Source: Stomoxys calcitrans (taxonomy: Eukaryota; Arthropoda; Insecta; Diptera; Muscidae). From it: DNA of 64,000 nucleotides. The translations under genes were made by a program, and so were the position numbers. Shown here piece by piece: positions 43,447-54,353 of this stretch. The notes under the pieces are model-generated. The model saw only the letters and a list, made by a program, of their open reading frames with translations, had not been told where the DNA came from and did not search any database. Every line of letters starts with the position of its first letter. Position 1 is the stretch's first letter. The stretch covers positions 34,330,882-34,394,881 of the forward strand of contig NC_081553.1 in the NCBI RefSeq assembly GCF_963082655.1, read 5' to 3'.

Positions 43447-44192
43447 TATATACTTTGATCATCTCGACATTCTGAGTCGATTTAGCTATGTCCGTCCGTC
43501 CGTCTGTCGAAATCAGGAGAGCGGTCGAACGCTGATGTAGGTCATTGGGGATTGCAAATGGGCTATATCGATTTGGATATAGCTCCCATGTAAACCGATT
43601 TCCCGATTTAACTTCTTGAGCCCGTGGAAGCCGCAATGTTTGTTCTGTTTGGCTGAAATTTTGCATGCAGTGTTCTGTTATGACTTCTACTGTGCCATGT
43701 ACGGTCCAAATCGGTCTATAAACCGATCTCCTTTGGAAGCTAAAGTATTTGTCCGATTTGGCTGAAATTTTGCGGATAGTGTACTGTCATGACTTCCAGT
43801 AACTATGTTAAGTACGGTCGATATCGGTCTATAACCTTATATAGCTTCCGTATAAACCGATCTCCCGATTTGACTTCTTGAGCCACAGAAAGGCACAATT
43901 TTTGTCCGATTTCCCTGAAATTTTGCATGCGGTGTTCTGTTACGACTTCCAAAAACTATGCCAAATACGGTCCAAATCCGTCTATAACCTGATATAGCTT
44001 ACATATAAACCAGTCTACGATTATCTTTGTTCGGTTCCTAGAGGTTTTAATTTTTTTGTTTTGACAGAAGTTTGGTATGTGGAACAAAATTTTGCCCTTC
44101 ATCTAAATTCAGTTCGCATAAATTTTTAGCAGAATCCATGGTGGTGGGTTCCCAAGATTCGTCCCGGCCTTACCTAGCACGCTTTTACTGGT

Positions 44193-45140
44193 TGTTTTTA
44201 ATCGATTTCCACTGATCTCGTTTCAGCCTCAGCTTTGATAAGCAATTTCCTCAAACCGTTCCATAGATTTTGACAACCAATTAAAACCGAATTTTTAATG
44301 AACCGGTTTATTTCGAACACTGCTATAAAGTTAAACCAGGAAAAGGCAAGAACATCCGTTTCTGTGGCTTTGGATTTTTGAGTACATCTCAACGACGCAT
44401 GCAACGAGCAAATTTAGTTATCTGCTCCTCGGCTGCACGCAGCATTACACCAAACAAATAATTACATTTCCGTTTCTGTTTTTTGTGTTTGCCGCACATT
44501 CATTTCAACCCACAATGGCATGCACATAAAGTCATGTGAACCCATCCAACTGTGAGGGTGGGGGTACGCATGCATTCGCATACTAAATCAACATTTGCCC
44601 AACACCAATACTAATTCAAAGCCGCTTTCAGAGGCATAGCAGAGAGGGGCAAAAGACTCCATCATGTGTGTGACTGTTGCAAGTAGTACATGTCAAATGT
44701 AGATGGCATGGAAACTCAGTTGTGATGGTATTGCCTCTGTCTGCATTGATGCACCAAACTTAAGTTCATTGGTTCATTGAAGTGGGTCAGAGAAGGAATG
44801 GGACTATTTAAAAGGCCTTTGACGGGCCTTAACATTTTTCGAACGTAGTAAAATTCTTTTGTCTGCTAAAACATTCAGAGCGCTTTTATGGAAAATTCTC
44901 CAAGAAGAATGTTGGTTACAACAACGCAGCTGCTGCCAAAAGTAGTAGGCTTATCACTATAATTATATTTTTTAAATATAGAAACCATCAAATGAATCAG
45001 GACACATAAACGGTTTCCCGAAATCTCTCTCCTAAGAATTTTGAGACAAATTTTTGCTTAATTTTTTGAGCTATAAAAAATTTCCGACTTTCGACAAGCC
45101 AATTTTCTTCCAAAACATGTCTTTATATGAAGGGAAATAA
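44193..45140. other. No gene seen
   Basis: Unique AT-rich sequence. The small frame 44198-44404 (-) is unsupported. Nothing else recognised. Confidence 0.4.
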
Positions 45141-45144
45141 TTTT

Positions 45145-46334
45145 TATACCCTCCACCATAGGATGGGGGTATACTAGTTTCGTCATTCTGTTTGTAACAC
45201 CTGTAAATATGCGTCTAAGGCCCAATAATGTATGTGAGTTCTTGATCGTCAATTTGAACTAGCCATGCCCGTCCGTCGGTCCATTCGTCCGTTCAGTCAG
45301 TCCGTCCGTCTGTCTGGCAAAAGCACGCTGACTTTCGAAGGAGCAAAGCTAGGCGCTAGAAGTTTTGCACAAATACTTTCTATAAGTGTGGGTCGGTTAG
45401 GATTGTAAATGGGCCAATTCGGACCATATTTTGATATAGCTGGCATATAAACCGATCGTGGGTCTTGACTTCTTGAGCCGCTAGAGGGCGCAATTCTTAT
45501 CCGTTTTGGCTAAAGTTTTGCGCGAGGTGGTTTGTTATGACTTCCAACATCTGTGCTGAGTATGGCTCAAATCGGTTCGTAACCTGATATAGCTGTCATA
45601 TAGACTGATCTTGGATTTTGACTTCTTGAGCCTCTAGAGGGCGCAATTGTTGTCTGATTTGGCTGAAGTTTGGCACATGGTATTTTGCTATCATTTTCAA
45701 TAACTGTGCAAAGGATGGTCGAAATCGGTGTACAATCTGGTATAGCAGCCATATAAACCGATCTTGCATCTTGACTTCTTGAGCCGCTAGAGGGCGTAGT
45801 TATTATACGATTTGGCTAAAGTCTTGCGTGAGGTGTTTTGTAATGACTTCCAACAACTGTGCTGAGTATGACGCAGATCGGTTCGTAACCTGATATAGCT
45901 GCTATATAAACCGGGTTCTTGACTTCTTGAGCCTCTAGAGGGCGCAATTCTCGTCCTACTTGGCAGAAATTTTGTATCAAGTCTTTTCCCATGACTTTCA
46001 ATATACGTGTCCAGTATGGTCTGAATCGATCTATAGCTTGATTCGGCTCACATATAAATCGGTCTCCTGATTTAGCTTCTTGAGCCCCTACAAGGCGCAA
46101 TTTTTATCCGAATGGACTGAAATATTACACAATAACTTCTACAATATTCAGCATTAAATTCATTTATGATCCGAATCGGCTTACAACTTGATATGGCTCC
46201 AATAGCATAACACTTCTTATTCATCGTACTTTGTTTGCCTAAAAACAGATATCGCGCAAAGAACTCGACAAGTGCGATCCATGATGGAGGGTATATAAGA
46301 TTCGGCACGGCTGAACTGAGCACGCTCTTACTTA
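45145..46334 (+). mobile_element. HINE subfamily B, complete
   Basis: Left tip TATACCCTCCACCATAGG, subterminal block with CCGTCCGTCTGTCTGGCAAA, about five B-type units (TTGAGCCTCTAGAGGGCGCA) and a right end GATGGAGGGTATATAAG, palindrome TTCGGCACGGCTGAA and CTCTTACTT at about 46334. Confidence 0.8.
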
Positions 46335-46915
46335 ATTCAACTAGTTTCATTCGTCCTCTTTACGTCAATTCCAAATTTCATTTCGATACCTCTTCCCGAA
46401 CTCAAGCTAGAAATTTTCTCAGACAGCTCTATTCTTGGGTATTTTTCTACTCATTTGCCGTTAATGGGTTAAGGCCCATCGCATCCTTACCCTGCAACGA
46501 TTCATTTTATTATGAACACAATTTCTAGGATCCGGTTGATTTTGTGGCTTATATAGTAACAACGTACTCTTGGGCCAAGTTTATGGTGACACAAATGCGT
46601 TGCGCTGCCGTAGTAGGCTATCAAGTTAGTATGAACTATGAACGGAACTAACGAAGATTTCCGCATAAAGAAAAAGAGTAGAAGAGAAACTGGAAATATA
46701 TGCAAATGTAATTTTCTTGAAATAAAGCCGAATCAAAAACGAACCAAAATGAAGTTTTCATCATGAAAGGAAGCAAGAATTCTCAATGTTTATGTTGGGA
46801 TTTCCTTCTAGTCTGTTTTCGAGAGAGGAATGCTATGTGCAAGGCAACGCATTGAATGTTTGTGTGTGCTACAACTGATAGATGACATTTGACAGTTTTA
46901 AAGAAGAAAAAAAAA
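46335..46915. other. No gene seen
   Basis: Unique sequence without supported genes; frames on both strands near 46500-46700 are short and unrecognised. Confidence 0.4.
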
Positions 46916-46916
46916 G

Positions 46917-47078
46917 TAAAGAGTTCGTCCGGCCGAATCTTTGGTATCCACCACCACGGTGCCCACTACAGGTCTTTGTGCCAAGTTTCAGCCAAATCAT
47001 GTGAAAATTGAGTCTTCTAGGGGCTGAAGAAATCAAATTCGGGGTGCGGTTTATGTGAGAGCTATATCAGTTAAACTA
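46917..47078 (-). mobile_element. Diverged HINE right-end fragment, continuing after the foldback insertion
   Basis: GAGTTCGTCCGGCCGAATC and TCCACCACCACGG are a decayed, reversed right end. AGGGGCTGAAGAAATCAAAT and GTGAGAGCTATATCAG follow. The unit resumes at 47688 (AATTCAGATCATACTCCGC, CCAAGTTTCAGCTAAATC), so the foldback copy interrupts it. Confidence 0.55.
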
Positions 47079-47685
47079 AAGGGTGATTTTTTTGAGGTTA
47101 GGATTTTCATGCATTAGTATTTGACAGATCACGTGGGATTTCAGACATGGTGTCAAAGAGAAAGATGCTCAGTATGCTTTGACATTTCATCATGAATAGA
47201 CTTACTAACGAGCAACGCTTGCAAATCATTGAATTTTATTACCAAAATCAGTGTTCGGTTCGAAATGTGTTCAAATTTTGACAAATTTTGTTCAGCGATG
47301 AGGCTCATTTCTGGTTGAATGGCTACGTAAATAAGCAAAATTGCCGCATTTGGAGTGAAGAGCAACCAGAAGCCGTTCAAGAACTGCCCATGCATCCCGA
47401 AAAATGCACTGTTTGGTGTGGTTTGTACGCTGGTGGAATCATTGGACCGTATTTTTTCAAAGATGCTGTTGGACGCAACGTTACGGTGAATGAACATATT
47501 TCGAACCGAACACTAATTTTGGTAATAAAATTCAATGATTTGCAAGCGTTGCTCGTTAGTAAGTCTATTCATGATGAAATGTCAAAGCATACTGAGCATC
47601 TTTCTCTTTGACACCATGTCTGAAATCCCACGTGATCTGTCAAATACTAATGCATGAAAATCCTAACCTCAAAAAAATCACCCTT
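47079..47685 (-). mobile_element. Tc1/mariner-type foldback element, copy 2 (opposite orientation)
   Basis: 607 bp, TA-flanked (47077-47078, 47686-47687), same ~200-bp arms. Here the catalytic fragment reads on the + strand (47288-47500; FSDEAHFW..., ...FKDAVGRNVTVN), opposite to copies 1 and 3. The junction ATTTTGACAAATTTTGTTCAG fuses the N-terminal coding segment to the DDE segment, showing the internal deletion from the parent transposase. Confidence 0.88.
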
Positions 47686-47687
47686 TA

Positions 47688-48387
47688 CAAATTCAGATCA
47701 TACTCCGCACGGATATGGAACGTCGTTGTGCCAAGTTTCAGCTAAATCAGGTGAAAATGTAGCCTTATAGAGCCAAAGTCCCGGTCGACATGGGATAACT
47801 GCAAGCACCACATGGGCTGGAACTTTGAACAGCCAAATCAGGTGAAAGTTTAACCTTCTAAGGGCTAAATTCCCGGAACTTTGAACAGCCAAATCAGGTA
47901 AAAACATTACCTTCTTTGGGCTAAATTCCCGGCCGACATGAAATAACTGTGAGCACCACACGGGCTGGAACTTTAAGCTCCGACTGGTGTGGTGTTCATC
48001 GTTTACACGGAAAGTTTATCTGAAAGTTACCGTTCGCATCCACAGGTTGTGTATAGTGGAAATCATCGATTTATGTGGAGTAGCTGAAAATGCAGCCACG
48101 GGCAGTCACCGATTTCAAGAGGAAAATCTCAGTGAGGGGTCAGGTGTCACTATCTCTTACTTAAATATTGAGTGTCAATGATACTAGAAATGACAACGTA
48201 AGTTATTGTTGCCTTCAAATAACCATAAGTGGCCCAACATCAGCGATTGTTCCCAGGTTAGGGGCGGTTGAAACCGAACGTCGGATCTTGGAGCAAGCGG
48301 GTCGCACCCGGAAAAATATAAGTACTAGCCCATCTGAGCAGACTTCGCAGTGCCTTCTAAAATAAACAGAATAAAAATCTATTATAT
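47688..48387. other. HINE-like remnant with a ~59-bp duplication; no gene
   Basis: AACTTTGAACAGCCAAATCA followed by GGTGAAAGTTTAACC, and a second copy 59 bp later (about 47820 and 47879), form a diverged tandem pair between two GAGCACCACACGGGCTGG-like segments. 47987-48365 holds small open frames I cannot identify. Confidence 0.4.
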
Positions 48388-49545
48388 AACAAGTAAAAAG
48401 GCATTAAGTTCAGCCGGGCCGAACTTTGGATACCCACCACCTCGTGTATATATGTAAACCCCCCTTCGTCACAATCCGATGAAAATTGGATAACTTATGC
48501 ACCCAAATTCGGCATGGACATAGAGTGGTCTAATAAATATAAGTCATTGTTGAATTTTGTATTTCAAATTTCAACTAAATCGGGTAATAAATAAAGCTTT
48601 TATGAGCTTCAAACCCTTAACCGGCATATAGGTCTAAATAGCAGCTATATCTAAATATAGTCCGATTTGAACCATACTTAGGCCAGGTGTCGGGAGGCTT
48701 AAAACAACCCACTGGCTCAAATTTCAGCGAAATTGGGTAATAAATAAAGCTTTTATGGGCTTCAGACACTTTATCAGCAGATCGTCCTATATGGCAGCTA
48801 TATCTAAATTTAGGCCGATCTGAACTATATTTGGGTCAGATGTTGGTAGGCCTAAAACTACTCACTGTTTCAAATTTCAGCGAAATCGGTTAAAAAATAA
48901 AGCTTTTATGGTCTTCAGACCCTTTATCGGGAGATCGGTCTATATGGCAGCTACATCTAAATATATTCCGATCTGAAGCATACTTAGGTCAGATGTCGGG
49001 AGGCTTAAAATAATTCACTGTTTCAAATTTCAGCGAAATTGGGCAATACATAAACCTATTATGGGCTTTAGACCCTTTATCAGCAGATCGGTCTATATGG
49101 CAGCTATATCGAAAATATAGGCCGATCTGAACTATATTTGGGTCAGATGTAGGGAGGCCTAAAAATACTTACCTTTTCAAATTTCAGCAAAATCGGATGG
49201 AAAATAAAGTTTTTATGGGCATAAGACCCTTTATCGGAAAATCGGTCAATATAGCAGCTATATCCAAATATGGTCCGATTTGGCCCGTTCAAGAACTTAA
49301 CCAGCGTGTATCAAAAAGACGTATCTGTGCCAAATTTCAGCTCAATATCTCAATTTTTGAAGCCTGTAGAGTGATTACAGCAGACGGACGGACAGACGCA
49401 TAGAAGGACTGACGGACAGACACACGGACATCGTAAAATCGTTACGACGATCCGAAATATATATATATATATATATATATTGTAGGGTTGGAAATTGATA
49501 TTTCGATGTGTTGCAAACGGAATGACTAAATTAATATACCCATCC
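48388..49545 (-). mobile_element. HINE subfamily F, complete, reverse orientation
   Basis: Right end AACAAGTAAAAAGGC, palindrome TTCAGCCGGGCCGAA, TACCCACCACCTCG; units marked by ATCGGTCTATATGGCAGC with landmarks at 48781, 48933, 49087 and 49242 (152, 154, 155 bp). The left part has GACGGACGGACAG and an (AT)n tract at 49457-49480, then a decayed left tip (TATACCCATCCCAAAACCC). Confidence 0.78.
49457..49480. repeat. (AT)n microsatellite in HINE left end
   Basis: A dozen AT units, an expansion of the conserved AAAGTATATATATTC block. Confidence 0.85.
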
Positions 49546-49549
49546 CAAA

Positions 49550-50530
49550 ACCCACCCGGACCGACATGTTTACTGATTGGGACAATATGGGTATCAAATG
49601 AAAGGTATTTGAGAGTAGAGTACGAACTTGGTATACAAATTTCGCAAAGTGTTCGGAGTTGTCGCCCACCCCACCCCCAAAAACTCCCCAACAGGAATCT
49701 TTCACCGCTTTGGGAAATATGGGTATCAAATGAAAGGTATTTAAAATAGAGTAAAAATCTGACATAATAATTTATTCCTTGGTGTCCAAGGGGCCTCCCC
49801 ACCACCCAAAATCACCCCGCATGGGCATGTTTACCGATATGGACAATATGGGTATCAAACGAAAGATATTTAAGAGTAGAGTACGAACTTGGTATACAGA
49901 TTTCGCCCAAAGTGTTCGAGGTGGTCCCCCACTCCACCCCCCAAAAACTTCCCAACAGGACTCTTTCACCGCTTTGGGCAATATGGGTATCAAATGAAAG
50001 GTATATAAAAGTAGAGTAAAAATCTCAGGTCATATTTATCAATTGGACAATATGCATATCAAATGAAAGGTGTTTGGAAGTTGAGTACACATCTGTTTTA
50101 AGAATTTGATCCAAAGTGTCTACGGGGTCATCCCAACCCTATAACCCCTTAAACGGGCATGGATGTCCAACGTCACAAAATGTGTATCAAATGAAAGGTC
50201 TTTGGGAGTTAACTACGAATCTGGTATACATATTTGGGATTGAGTCTGGGACCGTCCCACTCACTAAATACCCTTCAATAGGACGTGTAGTTCGAGCGGG
50301 ATAATATGTGAATTAAAAGAAAGGTCTTTATCAGTAGAGTTCGAATCTAATGTTGATATAAGGATTCAAGAATCTGGGTCACGTTCTGACCCTGTTTCTG
50401 AAAGTAAACCACGAATCTTATATTTACCTCGAGGGCCAGGTGACCACCCCCGAAAAAACCTTTAACCCGAAATATTTACCAATACAGTACTATAGGGCTC
50501 AAAAGAAAGACATTTGAGAGTAGAGTACAA
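49550..50530 (-). repeat. Tandem repeat family E, reverse orientation
   Basis: About seven diverged units; ATCAAATGAAAGGT landmarks at 49595, 49727, 49857, 49991, 50060 and 50188 give a period of about 130 bp with one short unit. C-rich linkers (CCACCCCCCAAAAACTTCCC) separate them. It is joined directly to a HINE left tip, like the copy at 37060-37790. Confidence 0.7.
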
Positions 50531-50531
50531 A

Positions 50532-50810
50532 TTTGCCCAGGATCCGAGCAGGGGCAAACTTTTCATACATCAATGAGTGCTTCCCGATTAAAGTTTAGTT
50601 TATCAACGATAAGGGACCTTTTTATAGCCGAGTCCGTACAGTGTGCCGCAGTGCGACACCTTTTTGGGGAGAATTTTTTACATGACCATGTATGGTATGG
50701 TACCTCGCAAATGTCGCCTGCACTAAGAGGGGATAACCACCGCTTAGAATTTTGTTCGAAGTTCGAATGCAAGCGTTCAGTACGGACATAGCCTACAGTA
50801 GCACGATATC
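50532..50810 (-). mobile_element. tRNA-derived SINE, reverse orientation
   Basis: Tail GCCCAGGATCCGAGCAGGGG, body with TTTTTATAGCCGAGTCC and GCCGCAGTGCGACACC, and a decayed tRNA-like head (AAGTTCGAATGCAAGCGTTC). Probably full length. Confidence 0.75.
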
Positions 50811-50824
50811 CCCGAAATTTATAG

Positions 50825-50930
50825 GTCTGAAATTTATTGGTCTGAAATTTATAGCAGAATCCATCATGGTGGGTTCCCAAGACTCCGCCAAGACGAACTT
50901 ATCACATTTCTACTAGTTCAATATAGGACT
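50825..50930 (+). mobile_element. HINE subfamily C, right-end fragment
   Basis: GAAATTTATAGCAGAATCC, ATGGTGGGTTCCCAAGAC, decayed palindrome and ACTAGTT. A 17-bp piece (TAGGTCTGAAATTTATT-like) is duplicated at its start. Confidence 0.55.
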
Positions 50931-51675
50931 CATCATTTTCCGGGATATTTTCAGAGCCATTTTATTGCCACTAAAGCCTTCACTCGACGAACCATTTCAG
51001 GGGTTGTTCCCTTTTCATTTTAATTATATGCTACAATTATGATCGATAACATTGATATTCTTTATTTATTGCTCTATGCTTCTTGGAAACATAATTTTAC
51101 GAAAAAAAAATTTAATTGCAGTCATTTGTTAATTTGTTTCTTTGTTCTTGGCTAAATATGTGAGGATGCCATAAAATCACTTTTATTAAAATTCTATCAG
51201 ATTTTCATTTTCCTTTCCATTGTCTATGTGTGTATGTTGGAGCAGCTAGGGAACTTTATCGTTTCTCCCACTTTAAAAGTGTATTAAAAGTTAAGGAAGT
51301 TAAACGGGGAGCAATTCTTTGAGTTTTGTTTTTTCTTTTTGCCACCCGATTGTGAGTCAAATACACAAATAGGCGTAACAAGTGAAAAGTCATTTAAAGA
51401 ATTTTTAATGTCAGTTAAATTAAAAAGTTTTTTAAACGATTTCTCCACCACTGACTGCGGCAAAGGAAAACAACATTGTGAAGTAGAAAAAGATGAGGAC
51501 GAAGATGAAAAAAAAAAAAAAAAATAAATGCAGAATTCGTCTGAAGATTAAGCAGCAAGAAAAACAATAAAATAATTTCCAAAAGGGATTTTGGTGTTTC
51601 GGTCCCTCAAGGTAAATTAAAATGGCAGAGTTTCCGAGAAGGTTTTGTGGGTAATTCTCAAAACAGTAATCACTA
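50931..51675. other. No gene seen
   Basis: AT-rich; poly-A near 51508-51524. The frame 51339-51527 (+) ends in an acidic/Lys run produced by that tract and is not supported as a gene. Confidence 0.45.
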
Positions 51676-51960
51676 GGTGGAGGCCACCGTAGCGCATGTC
51701 CGCATATGATGCTGAACGACTGGGTTCGTATCCTGGCATGACCATCAGAAAATCAGATGTTCGGCGGTGGTTTTCCCCTCCTAATGTTGGAGACATTTGT
51801 GAGGTACTATGCAAGAAAAAACTTCTACCCGAAGAGGTGTCGCACTCGGCTATAAAAAGGAGGTCTTTTTCATTCAGCTTAAACTTGAATCGGACAGCAC
51901 TCATCGATATGTGAGATGTCAGCCCCTGTTCTTCAATGGAATGTTCATGTTCAAATTTGC
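51676..51960 (+). mobile_element. tRNA-derived SINE, forward
   Basis: Starts GGTGGAGGCCACCGTAGCGC (A-box region), B-box GGTTCGTATCC at 51724-51734, then GGTGGTTTTCCCCTCCTAAT, GGCTATAAAAAGGAGG and a tail with CACTCATCGATATGTGAG and ATGTTCATG. It is the best plus-strand copy for defining the family. Confidence 0.82.
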
Positions 51961-52232
51961 CTATGACGCTGAACGCCTGGATTCGAATCCGGGCGAGACC
52001 ATCTGAAAAAATTTTTAGCGGTGGTTTTCTGCTCCTAATGCTGTCAACATTTGTGAGGTACTATGCCATGTAAAACTTCTCTCCAAAGAGGTGTCGCACT
52101 GTGGCTCGCCGTTCGGACTCGGCTATAAAAAGGAGGCCCCTTATCATTGAGCTTAAACTTGAATTGGACTGCCCTCATTGATATGTGAGAAGTTTCACCC
52201 TGTTCCTTAGTGGAATGTTCATGGGGAAAATT
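51961..52232 (+). mobile_element. tRNA-derived SINE, forward, immediately after the previous copy
   Basis: A-box lost at the junction; B-box GATTCGAATCC at about 51979-51990; same body (GGTGTCGCACTGTGGCTCG, GGCTATAAAAAGGAGG) and tail (GTTCCTTAGTGGAATGTTC). It forms a tandem pair with the copy at 51676. Confidence 0.82.
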
Positions 52233-52254
52233 TGCAATTTGAGTTGTGTTAAGA

Positions 52255-52665
52255 CTTCCGAAATCCGACCTACACATGGTCCAGTTCAGACTTTATTTAG
52301 ATATAGCTACCACATTGACCGGCTTTTAGGCCAATAAAAGTCTCATGTCAGATGTCACTAAATAGCGACATCGAGGGATACATGTGCCATCCCACAAAAC
52401 CTAATTCCCTAAATCTGAAGCGACATGGCCCATTTGCAGTCCCCAACGACCTACATCAATATTAAGTATCTGTGCAAAATTCCGAGTGGCTAGCGTTACG
52501 CGTTCGATTTCGATAGACTGACGGACGGACATAGCTAGATCGACTCATAACGTCGAGACGATCAAGAATATATATGTACTTAATGGGGTCTTAGTCGAAT
52601 ATTTCGAGGTGTTACAAACGGAATGACTAGACTAGTATAATGCCTTCCTATGGTGGTGGGTATAA
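52255..52665 (-). mobile_element. HINE subfamily C, left half, reverse orientation
   Basis: Two decayed units, then GCAAAATTCCGAGTGGCTAG, CGAGACGATCAAGAATATAT and the left tip CTATGGTGGTGGGTATAAAA at about 52665. Confidence 0.7.
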
Positions 52666-52679
52666 AATCGGACCCCCCC

Positions 52680-53835
52680 TAACGTTGACGACCCACGCAA
52701 ATGAAGCAAAATTTCAGCCAATTCGGATAAGAATTGCGTCCTCTAGTGGCTCAAAAAGTCAAGATCCCAGATCGGTTTATATGGCAGCTATATCAGGTTA
52801 TGGATCGATTTAAACCATATTTGGCACAGTTATTGGAAGTTATACCGAAACACCTCATGCAAAATTTCAGCCAAATCGGATAAGAATTGCGTCCTCTAGT
52901 GGCTCATGAAGTCAAGATCCCAGATCGGTTTATATGGCAGCTATATCAGGTTATGGATCGATTTAAATCATATTTGGCACAGTTATTGGAAGTTATACCG
53001 AAACACCTCATGCAAAATTTCAGCCACATCGGATAAGAATTGCGTCCTGTAATGGCTCAAGAAGTCAAGATCCCAGATCGGTTTATATGGCAGCTATATC
53101 AGGTTATGGATCGATTTAAACCATATTTGGCACAGTTATTGGAAATTATAACGAAACACCTCATGCAAAATTTCAGCCAAATCGGAAAGGAATTGCGTCC
53201 CCTAGTGGCTCATGAAGTCAAGATCCCAGATCGGTTTATATGGCAGCTATATCAGGTTCTACATCGATTTAAACCATATTTGGCACATTTATTGGAAGTT
53301 ATAACGAAACACCTCATGCAAAATTTCAGCCACATCGGATAAGAATTGCGTCCTGTAATGGCTCAAGAAGTCAAGATCCCAGATCGGTTTATATGGCAGC
53401 TATATCAGGTTATGGATCGATTTAAACCATATTTGGCACAGTTATTGAAAGTTATACCGAAACACCTCATGCAAAATTTCAGCCACATCGGATAAGAATT
53501 GCGTCCTGTAATGGCTCAAGAAGTCAAGATCCCAGATCGGTTTATATGGCAGCTATATCAGGTTATGGATCGATTTAAACCATATTTGGCACAGTTATTG
53601 GAAATTATAACGAAACACCTCATGCAAAATTTCAGCCAAATCGGATAAGAATTGTGTCCTCTAGTGGCTCATGAAGTCAAGATCCCAGATCGGTTTATAT
53701 GGCAGCTATATAAACACATGGACCGATATGGCTCATTTACAATCCCAACCGACCTACACTAATTAGAAATATTTGTGCAAAATTTCAAGCGGATAGCTTT
53801 ACTGCTTCGAAAGTTTGCGTGCTTTCGACAGACAG
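52680..53835 (-). mobile_element. HINE subfamily B, homogeneous 153-bp array, reverse orientation
   Basis: Seven units whose ATCGGTTTATATGGCAGC landmarks are at 52771, 52924, 53077, 53230, 53383, 53536 and 53689, precisely 153 bp apart. The units are nearly identical, with two alternating variants (CTAGTGGCTCATGAAG versus TGTAATGGCTCAAGAAG). The subterminal block follows (AAATTTCAAGCGGATAGC), but the copy is cut at ~53835 inside the microsatellite, and the right end is missing. Confidence 0.88.
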
Positions 53836-54185
53836 ACGGATCACGCTAACATTCGAAGGAGTAAAGCTAGCCGCTTAGGTCTTGCTTTTTAAGCCTTTAG
53901 AGGGCGCAATTCTCATCCGATTTTACTGACTGGTGTTTTGGTATAACTTCCAACAACTGTGCTAAGTATGGTTCAAATTGGTTCATAACCTGATATAGCT
54001 GCCATATAAACCGATCTGGGGTCATTACTTCTTCAGCTTTTAGGCGGCGCAATTCTTGTCCGATTTGGCTATAACTTTTCCCGTGGTGTTTTGGTATTAC
54101 TTCCAATAACTGTGCTATGTATGATTAGGATCGGTTCATAACCTGGTATAACTGCCATATAAACCGATCTTAGATCTTGCTGAGC
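53836..54185 (+). mobile_element. HINE subfamily B fragment, inverted relative to the array before it
   Basis: CGCTAACATTCGAAGGAGTA then AAGCTAGCCGCTT is the reverse complement of the sequence just left of the junction, so two B elements meet head to head at about 53836-53844. Two B units follow (CTGATATAGCTGCCATATAA), then the match stops at ~54185. Confidence 0.7.
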
Positions 54186-54194
54186 CCGATCGGC

Positions 54195-54353
54195 GTTCCG
54201 CATAGCGACATCATTTGACAGGGAAGTTTTAACATGGCAGAGTATCTCACAAATGTAGCCAGCATTAGCAAGGGGATAACAACCTCAGAAAATTTTTGCT
54301 GATGTTCACGATGGGATTTTAGCCCAGACGTTCGGCATCATGGGCGGCCTCCA
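54195..54353 (-). mobile_element. tRNA-derived SINE, truncated, reverse orientation
   Basis: GTTTTAACATGGCAGAGTAT, CACAAATGTAGCCAGCATTA and a decayed tRNA-like head ending GGGCGGCCTCCAC. The tail half is absent. Confidence 0.65.

Larger units (their letters stand above)
42113..44192 (+). mobile_element. HINE subfamily C, heavily interrupted
   Basis: The left tip TATACCCACCACCATAGAAT appears twice (about 42297 and 42520) because of a 223-bp tandem duplication. A mariner MITE (42551-42786) and a foldback element (42850-43446) then interrupt the left end. The element resumes at 43449 with TACTTTGATCATCTCGACAT, runs through C-type units and ends with GGTGGTGGGTTCCCAAG, a decayed palindrome and CTTTTACTGGTT at about 44192. 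Confidence 0.78.

Noticed and set aside
47987..48365. Small plus-strand frames suggesting a short gene after the third repeat block
   Set aside because: Only 64-65 codons each, in overlapping frames, without motifs or plausible splice links.
51339..51527. Open frame ending in an acidic and Lys-rich tail
   Set aside because: The tail is encoded by a poly-A tract and GATGAG repeats; no upstream homology or promoter.
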